A stretch of 64,000 nucleotides of DNA, from the NCBI GenBank assembly GCA_039960995.1, contig JBDVKF010000005.1, positions 1 through 64,000 on the forward strand, read 5' to 3'. The stretch comes from JABSSA01 sp039960995. GTDB taxonomy: Bacteria > Pseudomonadota > Alphaproteobacteria > Rhodobacterales > Rhodobacteraceae. Position numbers and translations under genes: made by a program. The notes beneath the pieces were generated by a model. It had not been told where the DNA came from and ran no database searches. It saw nothing but the letters and a program-made list of their open reading frames with translations. Below, one piece after another: positions 25,701-34,939 of this stretch (positions within the stretch are counted from its first letter, which is position 1; every line of letters begins with the position of its first letter).

Positions 25701-26741
25701 ATGTCATTTGTGAAATTATCCTCTTCGGTCTTGGCGTTGTCCGCATTTGCTGCAACATCTGCGGTTGCACGCGATCAAGTGCAAGTGGCCGGATCGTCCA
25801 CCGTTCTACCTTACGCGTCTATTGTGGCAGAAGCGTTCGGCGAGAATTTTGATTTCCCCACACCTGTGGTTGAATCTGGCGGATCGTCCGCTGGTCTCAA
25901 ACGGTTTTGCCAAGGTGTCGGGACAGAACACACAGATATCGCCAACTCGTCCCGCAAAATTCGCGAAAATGAAATCGCGGCTTGCGCTGAAAATGGTGTG
26001 AGCGAAATCATCGAAGTCCGCATCGGTTATGATGGTATCGTGTTTGCGTCGCAATATGACGGCCCGGATTACACGACCTTTTCGCAATCCGATATTTTCA
26101 ACGCTTTAGCGCCTAAAGTCATGGTTGACGGCACATTGACCGACAACCCGTATAAGCAATGGTCGGACTTTAATCCTGATCTTCCAGCCGAAGACATTTT
26201 GGCCTTCATTCCGGGCACTAAGCACGGCACGCGCGAAGTCTTTGAAGAAAAGGTGATTGCAGCCGGGTGCGAGGCGACAGGCGCGTTTGAGGCGATGATA
26301 GCGGCTGGCATGTCAGAACATGACGCCGAAGACGCCTGCCTAGAAGTTATGACTGATGGGCGTTCTGTCGACATCGATGGCGATTACACAGAAACGCTGG
26401 CGTCGATCGATGCCAATGCAAACGGTATCGGTGTGTTTGGTTTGGCGTTTTACGAGAATAACACAGACAAGTTGAAAGTCGCGACAATGGGTGGTGTTGA
26501 ACCAACTACTGAAACGATTTCCACTGGCGAATATCCTGTGTCGCGCCCATTGTTTTTCTATGTGAAGAAAGCCCATATCGGCGTGATCCCAGGTCTGAAA
26601 GAATTCGCCGAATTCTTCGTGGCCGATGAAATCGCGGGCGAAGATGGACCTTTGGCCGAGTATGGTCTTGTTTCGGATCCTGAGCTGACGCAAACGCAAG
26701 ACGTGGTTTACGAAGAAGTCATCATGGACGGCGGCAGCTAA
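25701..26741 (+). CDS. pstS: Phosphate ABC transporter substrate-binding protein PstS
   Basis: A 346-residue periplasmic phosphate-binding protein. ATG 25701 follows AGGAG and begins a signal peptide (VLALSAFAATSAVA). The mature start QVQVAGSSTVLPY, then ESGGSSAGLKRFCQG and IANSSRKI, match the phosphate-binding loops of PstS, with SGGSSAG contacting phosphate. The protein is acidic, as usual. It is the first gene after the Pho box and is followed by a hairpin that probably reduces read-through into pstC. Confidence 0.96.
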   Translation: MSFVKLSSSVLALSAFAATSAVARDQVQVAGSSTVLPYASIVAEAFGENFDFPTPVVESGGSSAGLKRFCQGVGTEHTDIANSSRKIRENEIAACAENGVSEIIEVRIGYDGIVFASQYDGPDYTTFSQSDIFNALAPKVMVDGTLTDNPYKQWSDFNPDLPAEDILAFIPGTKHGTREVFEEKVIAAGCEATGAFEAMIAAGMSEHDAEDACLEVMTDGRSVDIDGDYTETLASIDANANGIGVFGLAFYENNTDKLKVATMGGVEPTTETISTGEYPVSRPLFFYVKKAHIGVIPGLKEFAEFFVADEIAGEDGPLAEYGLVSDPELTQTQDVVYEEVIMDGGS

Positions 26742-26779
26742 TTGGTCCACACGGACTTTTCTGCTTATTACAATTCATG

Positions 26780-26803
26780 TGAGGCGGCGCTTCTGTCGCC
26801 TCA
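26780..26803 (+). terminator. Hairpin between pstS and pstC
   Basis: TGAGGCG (26780-26786) pairs with CGCCTCA (26797-26803). There is only a weak T-run, so it is likely an mRNA-stabilising or attenuating hairpin that favours PstS over the membrane subunits. Confidence 0.65.
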
Positions 26804-26852
26804 TGTTACAAAAAGTTAATCCTCGAATATTTGCAGGACATCAGGGGGACAG

Positions 26853-28322
26853 ATGCCCGTTTACTGGCTTTGCATAATTGTGATGGGTCTTGCGACGCTT
26901 GGGTTCTTTTTGGGGCGCAAACGCGCGCTTCAGGATGCCGGCGGCAACCGCACCAATTTGCATTCGCTTCCATCCTATTATGGCTGGAACGTTTTTATGA
27001 AAGCGGTTGTGCCTGCTTTTGGTTTGATGGTGATTTGGCTGCTGGTTCAGCCCGTTATTATTCAAAATAAGGTTTCAAAATTAATTCCAGCAAGCGAGAT
27101 CACTGACGGCTCAAACATTGGGCTCATCATGACAGAAGTGCGCCGAACCGCCGTTGGTTTGGAAAATGCCGTCGCATCGGGTGTGATTGACGAAGACACG
27201 GCAGCAAACGCAGACGCGGATGTTGCCGACGTCACCAGCCGCCTGAAAGACGCAGGCCAAGTTGTAACAGGGATCACGCAACCAATTCTACAGGCGGCTC
27301 AGGTGTATAGAGCTTCGGCCGCATCCTCGACGCTAGCGATGACCATTTTGGTTGTGCTTACAGCGATTATAGCCGTTGCGATTTCGGTGTTTCAAACACA
27401 CAAAGAGTTCCGCGCGCGCAATGTGGTTGAACAAGGTGTCCTTGCCCTTTTGATTGCGGCTGCGTCGGTTGCGATTTTGACCACTATTGGCATCATTCTG
27501 TCGCTTATCTTCAATACGTTTGAGTTCTTTCGTCTTTATCCAGCGTCGGAGTTCTTTACGCTTTTGGAATGGGCGCCCAGCTTTTCGGGGCGGGGTGGGG
27601 CATCCAGTTTGGGTATTCTACCACTTCTTTGGGGCACCATTTACATCTCTATTGTGGCGTTGTTGGTGGCGGTTCCGATCGGATTGTTTGCCGCGATTTA
27701 TCTGTCCGAATACGCCGATGCGCGGTTGCGTGGGATTGCCAAGCCGCTGTTGGAAATCCTCGCGGGTATCCCGACCATCGTTTACGGACTGTTTGCGTTG
27801 CTAACCATCGGTCCAATGTTGATGAGCGTGTTTGGCGACGACGGGTTGGGCTGGATGGGAGGCGGGCGCGCCGTCATGACCGCCGGGATCGCCATGGGGA
27901 TTATGTTGATCCCGTTTGTCAGTTCGTTGTCGGATGACATTATCAACGCGGTCCCACAATCGCTGCGTGACGGGTCATATGGGCTTGGTGCGACGCATTC
28001 TGAAACGATCCGCCAAGTGGTCTTACCGGCCGCATTACCAGGCATCGTTGGTGCCATTTTGTTGGCCGCGAGCCGCGCGATTGGGGAAACGATGATCGTT
28101 GTTCTTGGGGCCGGGGCGGCGGCACGTCTGTCTTTGAACCCGTTCGAGGCCATGACCACGGTGACGGCCAAAATTGTGTCGCAACTGACCGGAGATTCAG
28201 ATTTCGCGTCCCCCGAGGCCCTTGTGGCATTCGCTTTGGGCATCTCTTTGTTTGTCCTGACATTGGGCCTGAATATCTTTGCCTTGTACATCGTGCGCAA
28301 ATACCGGGAGCAGTACGAATGA
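26853..28322 (+). CDS. pstC: Phosphate ABC transporter permease PstC (long form)
   Basis: A 489-residue inner-membrane permease. The C-terminal 280 residues are the standard PstC core (WGTIYISIVALLVAVPIGL, ADARLRGIAKPLLEILAGIP, the EAA loop around SYGLGATHSETIRQVVLP). The first 200 residues are an extension. It has membrane segments near residues 5-20 and 50-70, an Ala/Asp/Val-rich stretch (about 85-150) that is probably periplasmic, and two further membrane segments. Such long PstC proteins are common in Rhodobacterales. The stop overlaps the pstA start by four bases. Confidence 0.94.
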   Translation: MPVYWLCIIVMGLATLGFFLGRKRALQDAGGNRTNLHSLPSYYGWNVFMKAVVPAFGLMVIWLLVQPVIIQNKVSKLIPASEITDGSNIGLIMTEVRRTAVGLENAVASGVIDEDTAANADADVADVTSRLKDAGQVVTGITQPILQAAQVYRASAASSTLAMTILVVLTAIIAVAISVFQTHKEFRARNVVEQGVLALLIAAASVAILTTIGIILSLIFNTFEFFRLYPASEFFTLLEWAPSFSGRGGASSLGILPLLWGTIYISIVALLVAVPIGLFAAIYLSEYADARLRGIAKPLLEILAGIPTIVYGLFALLTIGPMLMSVFGDDGLGWMGGGRAVMTAGIAMGIMLIPFVSSLSDDIINAVPQSLRDGSYGLGATHSETIRQVVLPAALPGIVGAILLAASRAIGETMIVVLGAGAAARLSLNPFEAMTTVTAKIVSQLTGDSDFASPEALVAFALGISLFVLTLGLNIFALYIVRKYREQYE

Positions 28323-29674
28323 CCGACGCATCCACACCTGAAGCAGGCAAGCCTGCAGCATTCGTGTCTTTGATGGAACCTGATGCGCGCACTCGGAAAC
28401 GAAACGCGGCCGAGCGGCGCTTTCGTGCATATGGATTGACGGCCATCGGGGCAGGGATCCTGTTACTGATTGTTCTGTTGACGACCATCCTGTCCAATGG
28501 GCTTGGTGCGTTTCAGCAGACATTCATCGACGTGCCTGTGTATCTTGACCCGGCTAAGTTGGACAAAAAAGGCCAACGCAATATCGACGATATCAAGAAG
28601 GCGTCGACCTTTGCCTATACGCCGTTGATTCAAGATGCGGTGTTGAAACAGGTGCAGGACGCCGACATCGAGACACCGTTTGAAAAACGCAAAGACATGA
28701 AGTCGTTGATCTCTGCTTCTGCGGCGGCACAGGTGCGCGATGTCGTGATTGCTGATCCAAACTTGATTGGTGAAACGATTGAGTTCCGCATTCTCGCCTC
28801 AAGCCGCGTCGATGGTTATCTTAAGGGGCGTGTAAAACGCGAAGACGTTGCACGTGACAAGAACATTAGTGCTGAACATCTTGATCTGGTCGATGGCCTT
28901 CAGGCCGCGGGTGTTGTGAACAAAACGTTCAATTCAGCCTTCATATTTGGGGCTGACGCTTCAGAAAGCCGTGCAGAGCAAGCGGGCCTTGGTGTTTCGA
29001 TGATCGGGTCATTCTTTATGATGTTGGTCGTTCTGGTGCTGGCCTTGCCAATTGGGGTGGCGGCTTCGATCTATTTGGAAGAGTTCGCGCCCAAGAACCG
29101 GATAACGGACCTGATCGAAGTCAACATTTCCAATTTGGCTGCGGTTCCGTCCATCGTTTTTGGTATTCTTGGCTTGGCTATCTTCATCCAATTTGTACAC
29201 TTGCCGCAATCGGCCCCGCTTGTCGGTGGTTTGGTTCTGACGTTGATGACATTGCCAACGATTATCATTTCAACGCGCGCGTCGTTGAAAGCTGTGCCGC
29301 CTTCGATCCGCGATGCCGCATTGGGGGTTGGCGCATCCAAGATGCAATCAGTCTTTCACCACGTGCTGCCCTTGGCAGCGCCGGGCATTCTGACCGGAAC
29401 AATCATCGGCTTGGCCCAAGCGCTTGGCGAGACGGCGCCACTGCTTTTGATTGGTATGGTCGGATTTATTGCAACCAATGCACCTGACGGGCTGGCCAGT
29501 GGTCTGCTTGATCCAAATTCAGCGATGCCTGCGCAAATCTATGAGTGGGCCAAACGGGCTGATCCCGCCTATTATGAGCGTGCATGGGGTGGAATTATCA
29601 TATTGCTGATTTTCCTGATCACAATGAATACTGTGGCTGTTATCCTGCGCCGCCGTTTCGAACGTCGCTGGTAA
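28319..29674 (+). CDS. pstA: Phosphate ABC transporter permease PstA (long form)
   Basis: A 451-residue permease. The C-terminal half is the PstA core (LALPIGVAASIYLEEFAPKN, SNLAAVPSIVFGILGLA, the EAA loop DAALGVGASKMQSVFHHVLPL, GLAQALGETAPLLLIG). The N-terminal half has one membrane helix (about 40-62) and a polar DUF3333-like domain (about 70-215) predicted to face the periplasm. The long PstC and PstA probably interact through these extra domains. It overlaps pstC by four bases and is followed 12 bases later by pstB. Confidence 0.94.
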   Translation: MTDASTPEAGKPAAFVSLMEPDARTRKRNAAERRFRAYGLTAIGAGILLLIVLLTTILSNGLGAFQQTFIDVPVYLDPAKLDKKGQRNIDDIKKASTFAYTPLIQDAVLKQVQDADIETPFEKRKDMKSLISASAAAQVRDVVIADPNLIGETIEFRILASSRVDGYLKGRVKREDVARDKNISAEHLDLVDGLQAAGVVNKTFNSAFIFGADASESRAEQAGLGVSMIGSFFMMLVVLVLALPIGVAASIYLEEFAPKNRITDLIEVNISNLAAVPSIVFGILGLAIFIQFVHLPQSAPLVGGLVLTLMTLPTIIISTRASLKAVPPSIRDAALGVGASKMQSVFHHVLPLAAPGILTGTIIGLAQALGETAPLLLIGMVGFIATNAPDGLASGLLDPNSAMPAQIYEWAKRADPAYYERAWGGIIILLIFLITMNTVAVILRRRFERRW

Positions 29675-29686
29675 AAGGGCAGGCAC

Positions 29687-30484
29687 ATGAACAATTTGAA
29701 CAGACTGGAGCCTGATGTGGGCCAGAACCAAGCGAAAATTGAAGCGAAAGGCGTGCAGGTCCATTATGCGGATACGCACGCAATTAAAGACGTCAACGTC
29801 ACCATTGAAGACAAAACCGTGACGGCATTTATTGGGCCGTCCGGATGTGGAAAGTCCACTTTCTTGCGCTGCATCAACCGGATGAACGACACGATTGATA
29901 TTTGCCGTGTCGAAGGTGACATTCGCATCGACGGCGAAGACATTTACGACCCCAAGGTTGACCCGGTTCAATTGCGAGCCAAGGTTGGCATGGTCTTTCA
30001 GAAACCTAATCCATTTCCCAAGTCGATTTATGACAACGTGGCTTACGGCCCACGCATTCACGGATTGGCACGCAACAAAGCGGAACTGGATGAAATAGTC
30101 GAAAATTCCCTACGCAGAGGTGCAATTTGGGATGAGGTCAAAGACCGTCTTGATGCGCCCGGAACAGGGTTGTCGGGGGGGCAGCAACAGCGCTTGTGCA
30201 TCGCACGTGCGGTTGCGACTGAACCCGAAATTCTGTTGATGGACGAACCTTGTTCCGCGCTTGATCCGATTGCGACCTCGCAGGTCGAAAACCTGATCGA
30301 CGAATTGCGCCAAAGCTTTTCAGTCGTCATCGTGACACACTCGATGCAGCAGGCCGCACGGGTCAGCCAAAAGACTGCGTTTTTCCACTTGGGCAATTTG
30401 GTGGAATACGGCGAAACAGGACAGATTTTTACGAACCCAGAAGACCCACGTACCGAAAGCTACATCACAGGACGGATCGGTTAA
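29687..30484 (+). CDS. pstB: Phosphate ABC transporter ATPase PstB
   Basis: A 265-residue ATPase. The PstB signatures are all present: Walker A GPSGCGKSTFLRC, the phosphate-family Q-loop GMVFQKPNPFPKSIYDNVAYG, signature LSGGQQQRLCIARA, Walker B ILLMDEPCSALDP, and the H-loop IVTHSMQQAAR. It energises PstSCAB uptake and takes part with PhoU in signalling to PhoR. It is four bases upstream of phoU. Confidence 0.97.
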   Translation: MNNLNRLEPDVGQNQAKIEAKGVQVHYADTHAIKDVNVTIEDKTVTAFIGPSGCGKSTFLRCINRMNDTIDICRVEGDIRIDGEDIYDPKVDPVQLRAKVGMVFQKPNPFPKSIYDNVAYGPRIHGLARNKAELDEIVENSLRRGAIWDEVKDRLDAPGTGLSGGQQQRLCIARAVATEPEILLMDEPCSALDPIATSQVENLIDELRQSFSVVIVTHSMQQAARVSQKTAFFHLGNLVEYGETGQIFTNPEDPRTESYITGRIG

Positions 30485-30488
30485 GCAC

Positions 30489-31196
30489 ATGGCGAATTCA
30501 GAACAACATATCGCGTCTGCCTTTGATCGCGATCTTGAAGCAATTCAGGCGCAAATCATGAAGATGGGCGGACTTGTCGAAGCCTCGATCATGAACGCAG
30601 CGGTCAGTCTGGAAACGCGGGACGAAGAGCTTGCCGAACAGGTGCGAAAAGGTGACAAGGCGATTGATCAATTGGAAGAGCTGATCAACGAAGAAGCCGC
30701 CCGTGTGATCGCGTTGCGCGCACCGACTGCGATTGATCTACGCCTTGTGTTGAGCGTCATGAAAATCAGCGGCAACCTTGAACGCATCGGCGACTATTCC
30801 AAGAACCTTGCCAAACGAACGGGCGTTTTGACACAGATGGCACCGGTCAGCGACAGTGCAGGCGCGTTGCGACGCATGGCCCGCGAAGTTGAACGCATGC
30901 TGAAAGATTCGCTTGATGCGTATATCGCGCGTGATGCGGAATTGGCCTTGGACGTCATTGCCCGCGACGAAGATGTCGATCAAATGTACACGTCGATCTT
31001 TCGCGAATTCCTGACCCATATGATGGAAGACCCGCGCAATATTACGGCCTGCATGCACTTGCATTTCATTGCAAAAAATATGGAACGTATGGGCGATCAC
31101 GTCACATCCATCGCGGAACAAGTTGTGTATCTGGTGACGGGTGACTCGCCCGATGAAGCGCGTGTCAAAGCCGACCGCACATCGATTGACGTTTAG
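30489..31196 (+). CDS. phoU: Phosphate signalling protein PhoU
   Basis: A 235-residue all-helical protein of two PhoU repeats. Each has the metal-binding E/DxxxD-type motif; one example is SGNLERIGDYSKNLAKR in repeat one and KNMERMGDHVTSIAEQ in repeat two. It links the Pst transporter to PhoR and represses the regulon when phosphate is plentiful. It sits between pstB and phoB, with the stop five bases before phoB. Confidence 0.96.
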   Translation: MANSEQHIASAFDRDLEAIQAQIMKMGGLVEASIMNAAVSLETRDEELAEQVRKGDKAIDQLEELINEEAARVIALRAPTAIDLRLVLSVMKISGNLERIGDYSKNLAKRTGVLTQMAPVSDSAGALRRMAREVERMLKDSLDAYIARDAELALDVIARDEDVDQMYTSIFREFLTHMMEDPRNITACMHLHFIAKNMERMGDHVTSIAEQVVYLVTGDSPDEARVKADRTSIDV

Positions 31197-31200
31197 CATC

Positions 31201-31890
31201 ATGTCAGCCGGACAACCCCGCGTTCTTGTCGTCGAAGACGAACCCGCACAGCGCGAAGTCCTTGCCTATAATCTGGAGGCGGAAGGGTTCGCGGTCAGCC
31301 GTGCAGGCGACGGTGAAGAAGCGCTATTGTTGGTGGAAGAAGACCTGCCCGATATCATCGTTCTGGATTGGATGATGCCGAACCTATCAGGGATCGAAGT
31401 GTGCCGCCGCCTTAAGATCAAGGCTGAAACACGGTCCATCCCAGTCATAATGTTGTCGGCCCGTTCAGAAGAAATCGACAAAGTGCGTGGTCTGGAAATC
31501 GGTGCCGATGATTATGTGGTCAAACCTTATTCTGTCATCGAACTGATGGCGCGCGTGCGGTCGCAATTGCGGCGCGTGCGGCCATCAACCGTTGGGCAAC
31601 AGCTTGAATTTGAAGACATAATCCTTGATTCCGACAGCCACAAAGTATCGCGTGGTGGTGTTGAATTGAAATTGGGTCCAACAGAGTTTCGCTTGTTGTC
31701 CACGTTCATGGAAAAACCTGGACGTGTTTGGAGCCGCGAGCAATTGTTGGACAGAGTTTGGGGGCGCGACATCTATGTGGATACACGCACGGTTGACGTT
31801 CACATCGGACGATTGCGCAAAGCGCTGACGGGGAATGGAGGCTGTGATCCATTGCGCACGGTGCGCGGTGCGGGATACGCGTTAGGCTGA
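31201..31890 (+). CDS. phoB: Phosphate regulon response regulator PhoB
   Basis: A 229-residue OmpR-type regulator. ATG 31201 places the receiver domain directly at the N-terminus. Acidic pocket EDE near residue 12, phospho-acceptor Asp56 in IIVLDWMMP, and the switch Lys in YVVKPYS. The C-terminal winged helix (about 130-229) includes LKLGPTEFRLLSTFMEKPGRVWSREQLLDRVWG and TVDVHIGRLRKAL. It should bind the Pho box at 25589. It ends eight bases from the convergent PaaX-type gene, with no terminator visible between them. Confidence 0.96.
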   Translation: MSAGQPRVLVVEDEPAQREVLAYNLEAEGFAVSRAGDGEEALLLVEEDLPDIIVLDWMMPNLSGIEVCRRLKIKAETRSIPVIMLSARSEEIDKVRGLEIGADDYVVKPYSVIELMARVRSQLRRVRPSTVGQQLEFEDIILDSDSHKVSRGGVELKLGPTEFRLLSTFMEKPGRVWSREQLLDRVWGRDIYVDTRTVDVHIGRLRKALTGNGGCDPLRTVRGAGYALG

Positions 31891-31898
31891 GATGATCC

Positions 31899-32624
31899 TT
31901 AAAGGTCGTCAATCAAACTGCGGGGCAGGGACGCCAATACGCCCGCAACGGTAGATCGACAGTTCGCACCAATCCATTGCGTTCCCATCAATGCTGCCGC
32001 CAAAGGATCATGGCGTAAGACTATGCGCCGCCATCTGTGCAGGATGATCAACCGCAGCATTAACTTATCTTCACTGGTAAACGAACGAGATGGGGCAAAC
32101 CCGGCAAGAAGGGATTGCAGATTTGTATAGCTTTCGATTTGCTCTACGGATGTCAGGTGATCGCGGACCCATGGCGGTATGGATGATGTATCAAAACTGG
32201 TGACCAGCGCATCAGGGGCAGGGTGCGCGGACAAAACACAACGCGGCGCGATTGGGAGACCTGCGTGCTTTGGTGGCGTGTGTTCGAATGTCAGTAAAAA
32301 GACTTTGTCAGGTTGTGCAATCGTGTTCGAATACACAATATCATAAACGGCCTTGGTGTCTGTGCGGGCTTTCGGTGTCAGACAATACCGTGCTTCGCGA
32401 CCTTCGCGGCGGCTTTCGATCCATCCATCTTTACGCAATCGATGCAGTGCAACGCGTAACGCCTCGGGTTTAATGCCCAATCGCATACTTAGTCGCGAGA
32501 CCAGCGGCCCAGACAATTCAGCGCCTTTGTCAGGGGTTAAATCGCCCAAAAGCGTCACGAGAAACGACCAAACTTTGAGGTCGCCAAAGCTGCGCAAATT
32601 TTCTAGAAGCGCGATTTCCGTCAT
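31899..32624 (-). CDS. PaaX-family transcriptional repressor
   Basis: A 241-residue protein. ATG 32624 is chosen because the conserved N-terminal winged helix begins right after it (LENLRSFGDLKVWSFLVTLLGDLT); the frame extends 30 codons further without family similarity. The HTH includes SRLSMRLGIKPEALRVALHRLRKDGWI followed by RREGREARYCLTPK, both typical of PaaX, whose members sense phenylacetyl-CoA. No phenylacetate (paa) genes are in the window. The nearest candidate target is the adjacent pcaC on the same strand, 114 bases upstream. Confidence 0.9.
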   Translation of the reverse strand: MTEIALLENLRSFGDLKVWSFLVTLLGDLTPDKGAELSGPLVSRLSMRLGIKPEALRVALHRLRKDGWIESRREGREARYCLTPKARTDTKAVYDIVYSNTIAQPDKVFLLTFEHTPPKHAGLPIAPRCVLSAHPAPDALVTSFDTSSIPPWVRDHLTSVEQIESYTNLQSLLAGFAPSRSFTSEDKLMLRLIILHRWRRIVLRHDPLAAALMGTQWIGANCRSTVAGVLASLPRSLIDDL

Positions 32625-32738
32625 GAAATGATAGTGTTTTGTTGCGGCATGCTGTCTATTCGCAACCACACTGGCACGCGACTTGTAAAGACCTATGTGG
32701 GTATTTGTCCGCAATTGTGACCGGCACCGAACAGATCG

Positions 32739-33119
32739 TCAGACGTCGATGCCCATGTCTTTGTAAGTTTCTTTCGCTAGCTTTAACGCGCGATTGGCCC
32801 GTGGAACGCCTGCGTAGATCGCGACATGCTGAAACGCCTCCATTACATCTTGCGGTGATGCACCTGTATTAGCTGTCGCACGAATATGCATTGGAATTTC
32901 GTCGAAGTTGCCCAAGGCGGCCAGCAACGCGAGCGTCAGCATTGATCTTTCGCGGCGTGTGATTGCGTCAGATGCCCAAACCTGGCCCCAAGCACCTTGA
33001 GTGATGAGGTCTTGAAATGGTTCATCGAAATCGGATTTCTGTGTTTCCGCTCGATCTACGTGCGCATCACCTAAAACAGCGCGGCGGATATTCATGCCTT
33101 TGTCGTTTTGTGTCGTCAT
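32739..33119 (-). CDS. pcaC: 4-Carboxymuconolactone decarboxylase
   Basis: A 126-residue AhpD-like all-helical protein. RRAVLGDAHVDRAE near the N-terminus and AWGQVWASDAITRRERSMLTLALLAALGNFDEIPMHIRA are close to PcaC of the beta-ketoadipate pathway, which decarboxylates 4-carboxymuconolactone to the enol-lactone. The conserved His and Arg of the HIRATANTG block are present. Other pca genes are not in the window, so this may be a detached copy, or a related CMD-family enzyme serving another ring-cleavage route. The PaaX-type gene follows downstream on the same strand. Confidence 0.88.
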   Translation of the reverse strand: MTTQNDKGMNIRRAVLGDAHVDRAETQKSDFDEPFQDLITQGAWGQVWASDAITRRERSMLTLALLAALGNFDEIPMHIRATANTGASPQDVMEAFQHVAIYAGVPRANRALKLAKETYKDMGIDV

Positions 33120-33324
33120 CCCAAACTCTCCAATGCTGTCGTTTCGATATGATCAATGTAGGGCATGTCAAAACCCAGCAACTGGTTGAACGCAAGTATT
33201 ATGACGCTTTGCGAGGTGAAACACGATATTTGGCTATGTATTTAAATTACATAATACTGATTATGAGATTTTAATTACCAGTTTGACCCAAGCTTAAAAG
33301 CAGTCTTTTGAACTAAACCAGCTG

Positions 33325-34413
33325 TTACTCTGTTGCCGTCTCAGCAAGTATTTTAAGAATACCGGCAGCACCTTCAGCCACAAACAGAACCGCATTCGCT
33401 TTTTCAACGCTTGTGAGGCTAGACCACATGCGACCAGTATAATCGCCTTTCAATATCACGGCGTCTACTTCGCCCGTCTCAACATCCAACGTCATACTTA
33501 GATCATCGGACTCCATCTGCAATGCTGCAGCTCCATGGGTCAGTTGTCGCAAAGTGGCTGATCTCTCGGCTTTTAAGACGGCAATGCGTTGCTGTCGTTC
33601 ATTTTCATTGAGTTCGCTGGCACGAGCCATTTCTTTGCGCCAAGTCCGCATTGCTGCAAGCACAGCCCCGCCCGCCGTCAAGGGCAATAATGGTGGGCAT
33701 AACACTCCGACGACGACACCAATCCCGACGCCAGTTCCAACACCGCTTTCTATCGCGCGACCGCTTGCTTTTAGGCGCATCGAAATTGGGTTCGAAATGT
33801 TATCCGAAAATGTCCCGGCCATGGTTTTTTGAAGATTTACAGCTAATTTGGGAACCGAAGCGACGCGCGATCTAGCGCTATCTTGGAGCCCTTCGACCAC
33901 ATTTGGCACTGAAGTCACACTTGATTTCGCACTATCCCAGACACTGCCGGATACCGAAGCCACGCTGTCCAACGCCCGTGTAAATCTTGACGATTTCAGA
34001 AACGGTTTTGACGGTTCTGGAGCGTATTCGGATAGGACTTCGAGTTCGACTTTGGCACTTGATAGAGCTGATTGTTCAATGTGTTTACACGCAGATTTGG
34101 CGAGCGCTGAAGCTCTGGAAATTGATGAAAAAATCTGGTGCATGTCATCTTCGGAGACGGACTCCATTTGATCAATGTCATCCAACATCAACATCACCGC
34201 AGTCAAACTGGGCGCATGAACGGTATGAAACGACCTGTTTAAACGCCATTTTTCTGGGTCTTTACGAAGGGCATCCGCCACGTATTTTAGATCGTCATCC
34301 AAGGTCCCAATGGCGCGTTTAAATTCGCGACTGGACATTGAACGTGCTTCGATCAATTCAGAAAGGATCTCTAAGTTTCGTAGTCTTTCACTGTCTTCTT
34401 TTTCATTGTTCAA
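33325..34413 (-). CDS. Unknown protein with tandem repeats and a glycine-zipper membrane segment
   Basis: A 362-residue protein I do not recognise. The frame opens with TTG at 34413, nine bases after AAGGG; no ATG fits better. Residues 1-130 are charged and helical. Residues 160-177 and 178-195 are an 18-residue tandem repeat (DSAKSSVTSVPNVVEGLQ and DSARSRVASVPKLAVNLQ), with a partial third copy before it. Residues 224-238 form a glycine-zipper (GVGTGVGIGVVVG) leading into a hydrophobic stretch to about 255, suggesting membrane insertion. The rest is mixed. There is no signal peptide. It lies between pcaC and another unknown gene, and base composition looks more AT-rich than the neighbours, so it may be acquired. 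Confidence 0.75.
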   Translation of the reverse strand: MNNEKEDSERLRNLEILSELIEARSMSSREFKRAIGTLDDDLKYVADALRKDPEKWRLNRSFHTVHAPSLTAVMLMLDDIDQMESVSEDDMHQIFSSISRASALAKSACKHIEQSALSSAKVELEVLSEYAPEPSKPFLKSSRFTRALDSVASVSGSVWDSAKSSVTSVPNVVEGLQDSARSRVASVPKLAVNLQKTMAGTFSDNISNPISMRLKASGRAIESGVGTGVGIGVVVGVLCPPLLPLTAGGAVLAAMRTWRKEMARASELNENERQQRIAVLKAERSATLRQLTHGAAALQMESDDLSMTLDVETGEVDAVILKGDYTGRMWSSLTSVEKANAVLFVAEGAAGILKILAETATE

Positions 34414-34458
34414 GACGAGAAACCCTTCCCAAGATATTGGTTTAATTAAAGTTTTCAG

Positions 34459-34719
34459 TTACTCTGGGCGAGCTCTCTCGTTGCCGTGGCTGGCGACATG
34501 CCCCACCAAGTTACCTTTAAGCGTATAACTGGTTCCAGGTACCCATCCATGATCCGCAATCACGTTGTTCACTTGTTCTCGGCTTAGATATTTACTGGGT
34601 GATTTCTTATTGCAGGTTACGAACATAACGTCTTGTTTTCGATCATAGTTTTTCGCCAGCCAATTGCTCAGCTCTTGTTCAGATGCGACCCTGACCCGTT
34701 TCAATTTAGGTATCAACAT
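34459..34719 (-). CDS. Unknown small protein
   Basis: An 86-residue basic protein starting at ATG 34719. Recognisable text is RVRVASEQELSNWLAKNYD, MFVTCNKKSPSKYLS and HGWVPGTSYTLKGNLVGHV, which looks like a compact alpha/beta domain, but I cannot name the family. It lies 45 bases upstream of the 362-residue unknown gene on the same strand, so the two are probably co-transcribed. Function unknown. Confidence 0.65.
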   Translation of the reverse strand: MLIPKLKRVRVASEQELSNWLAKNYDRKQDVMFVTCNKKSPSKYLSREQVNNVIADHGWVPGTSYTLKGNLVGHVASHGNERARPE

Positions 34720-34939
34720 AGTGTTAAATCCTTTGCGACTGCCTCGTTATAAATAAGGTAGCGAAACGGGTTCGGCAAACATCGGAAATTTTAATCGTTC
34801 CCATTGGTGTCCTCAATGACATTTGCCAGTTTAGATCGCGTTGCGTCTCAAATTGCAATCTCAGGTATACTAAATCGGTTTTGACAGCGTACGATGCCAG
34901 CGAATTGCACCGTGACGACCGTGGGAGGGCAGCACGAAC

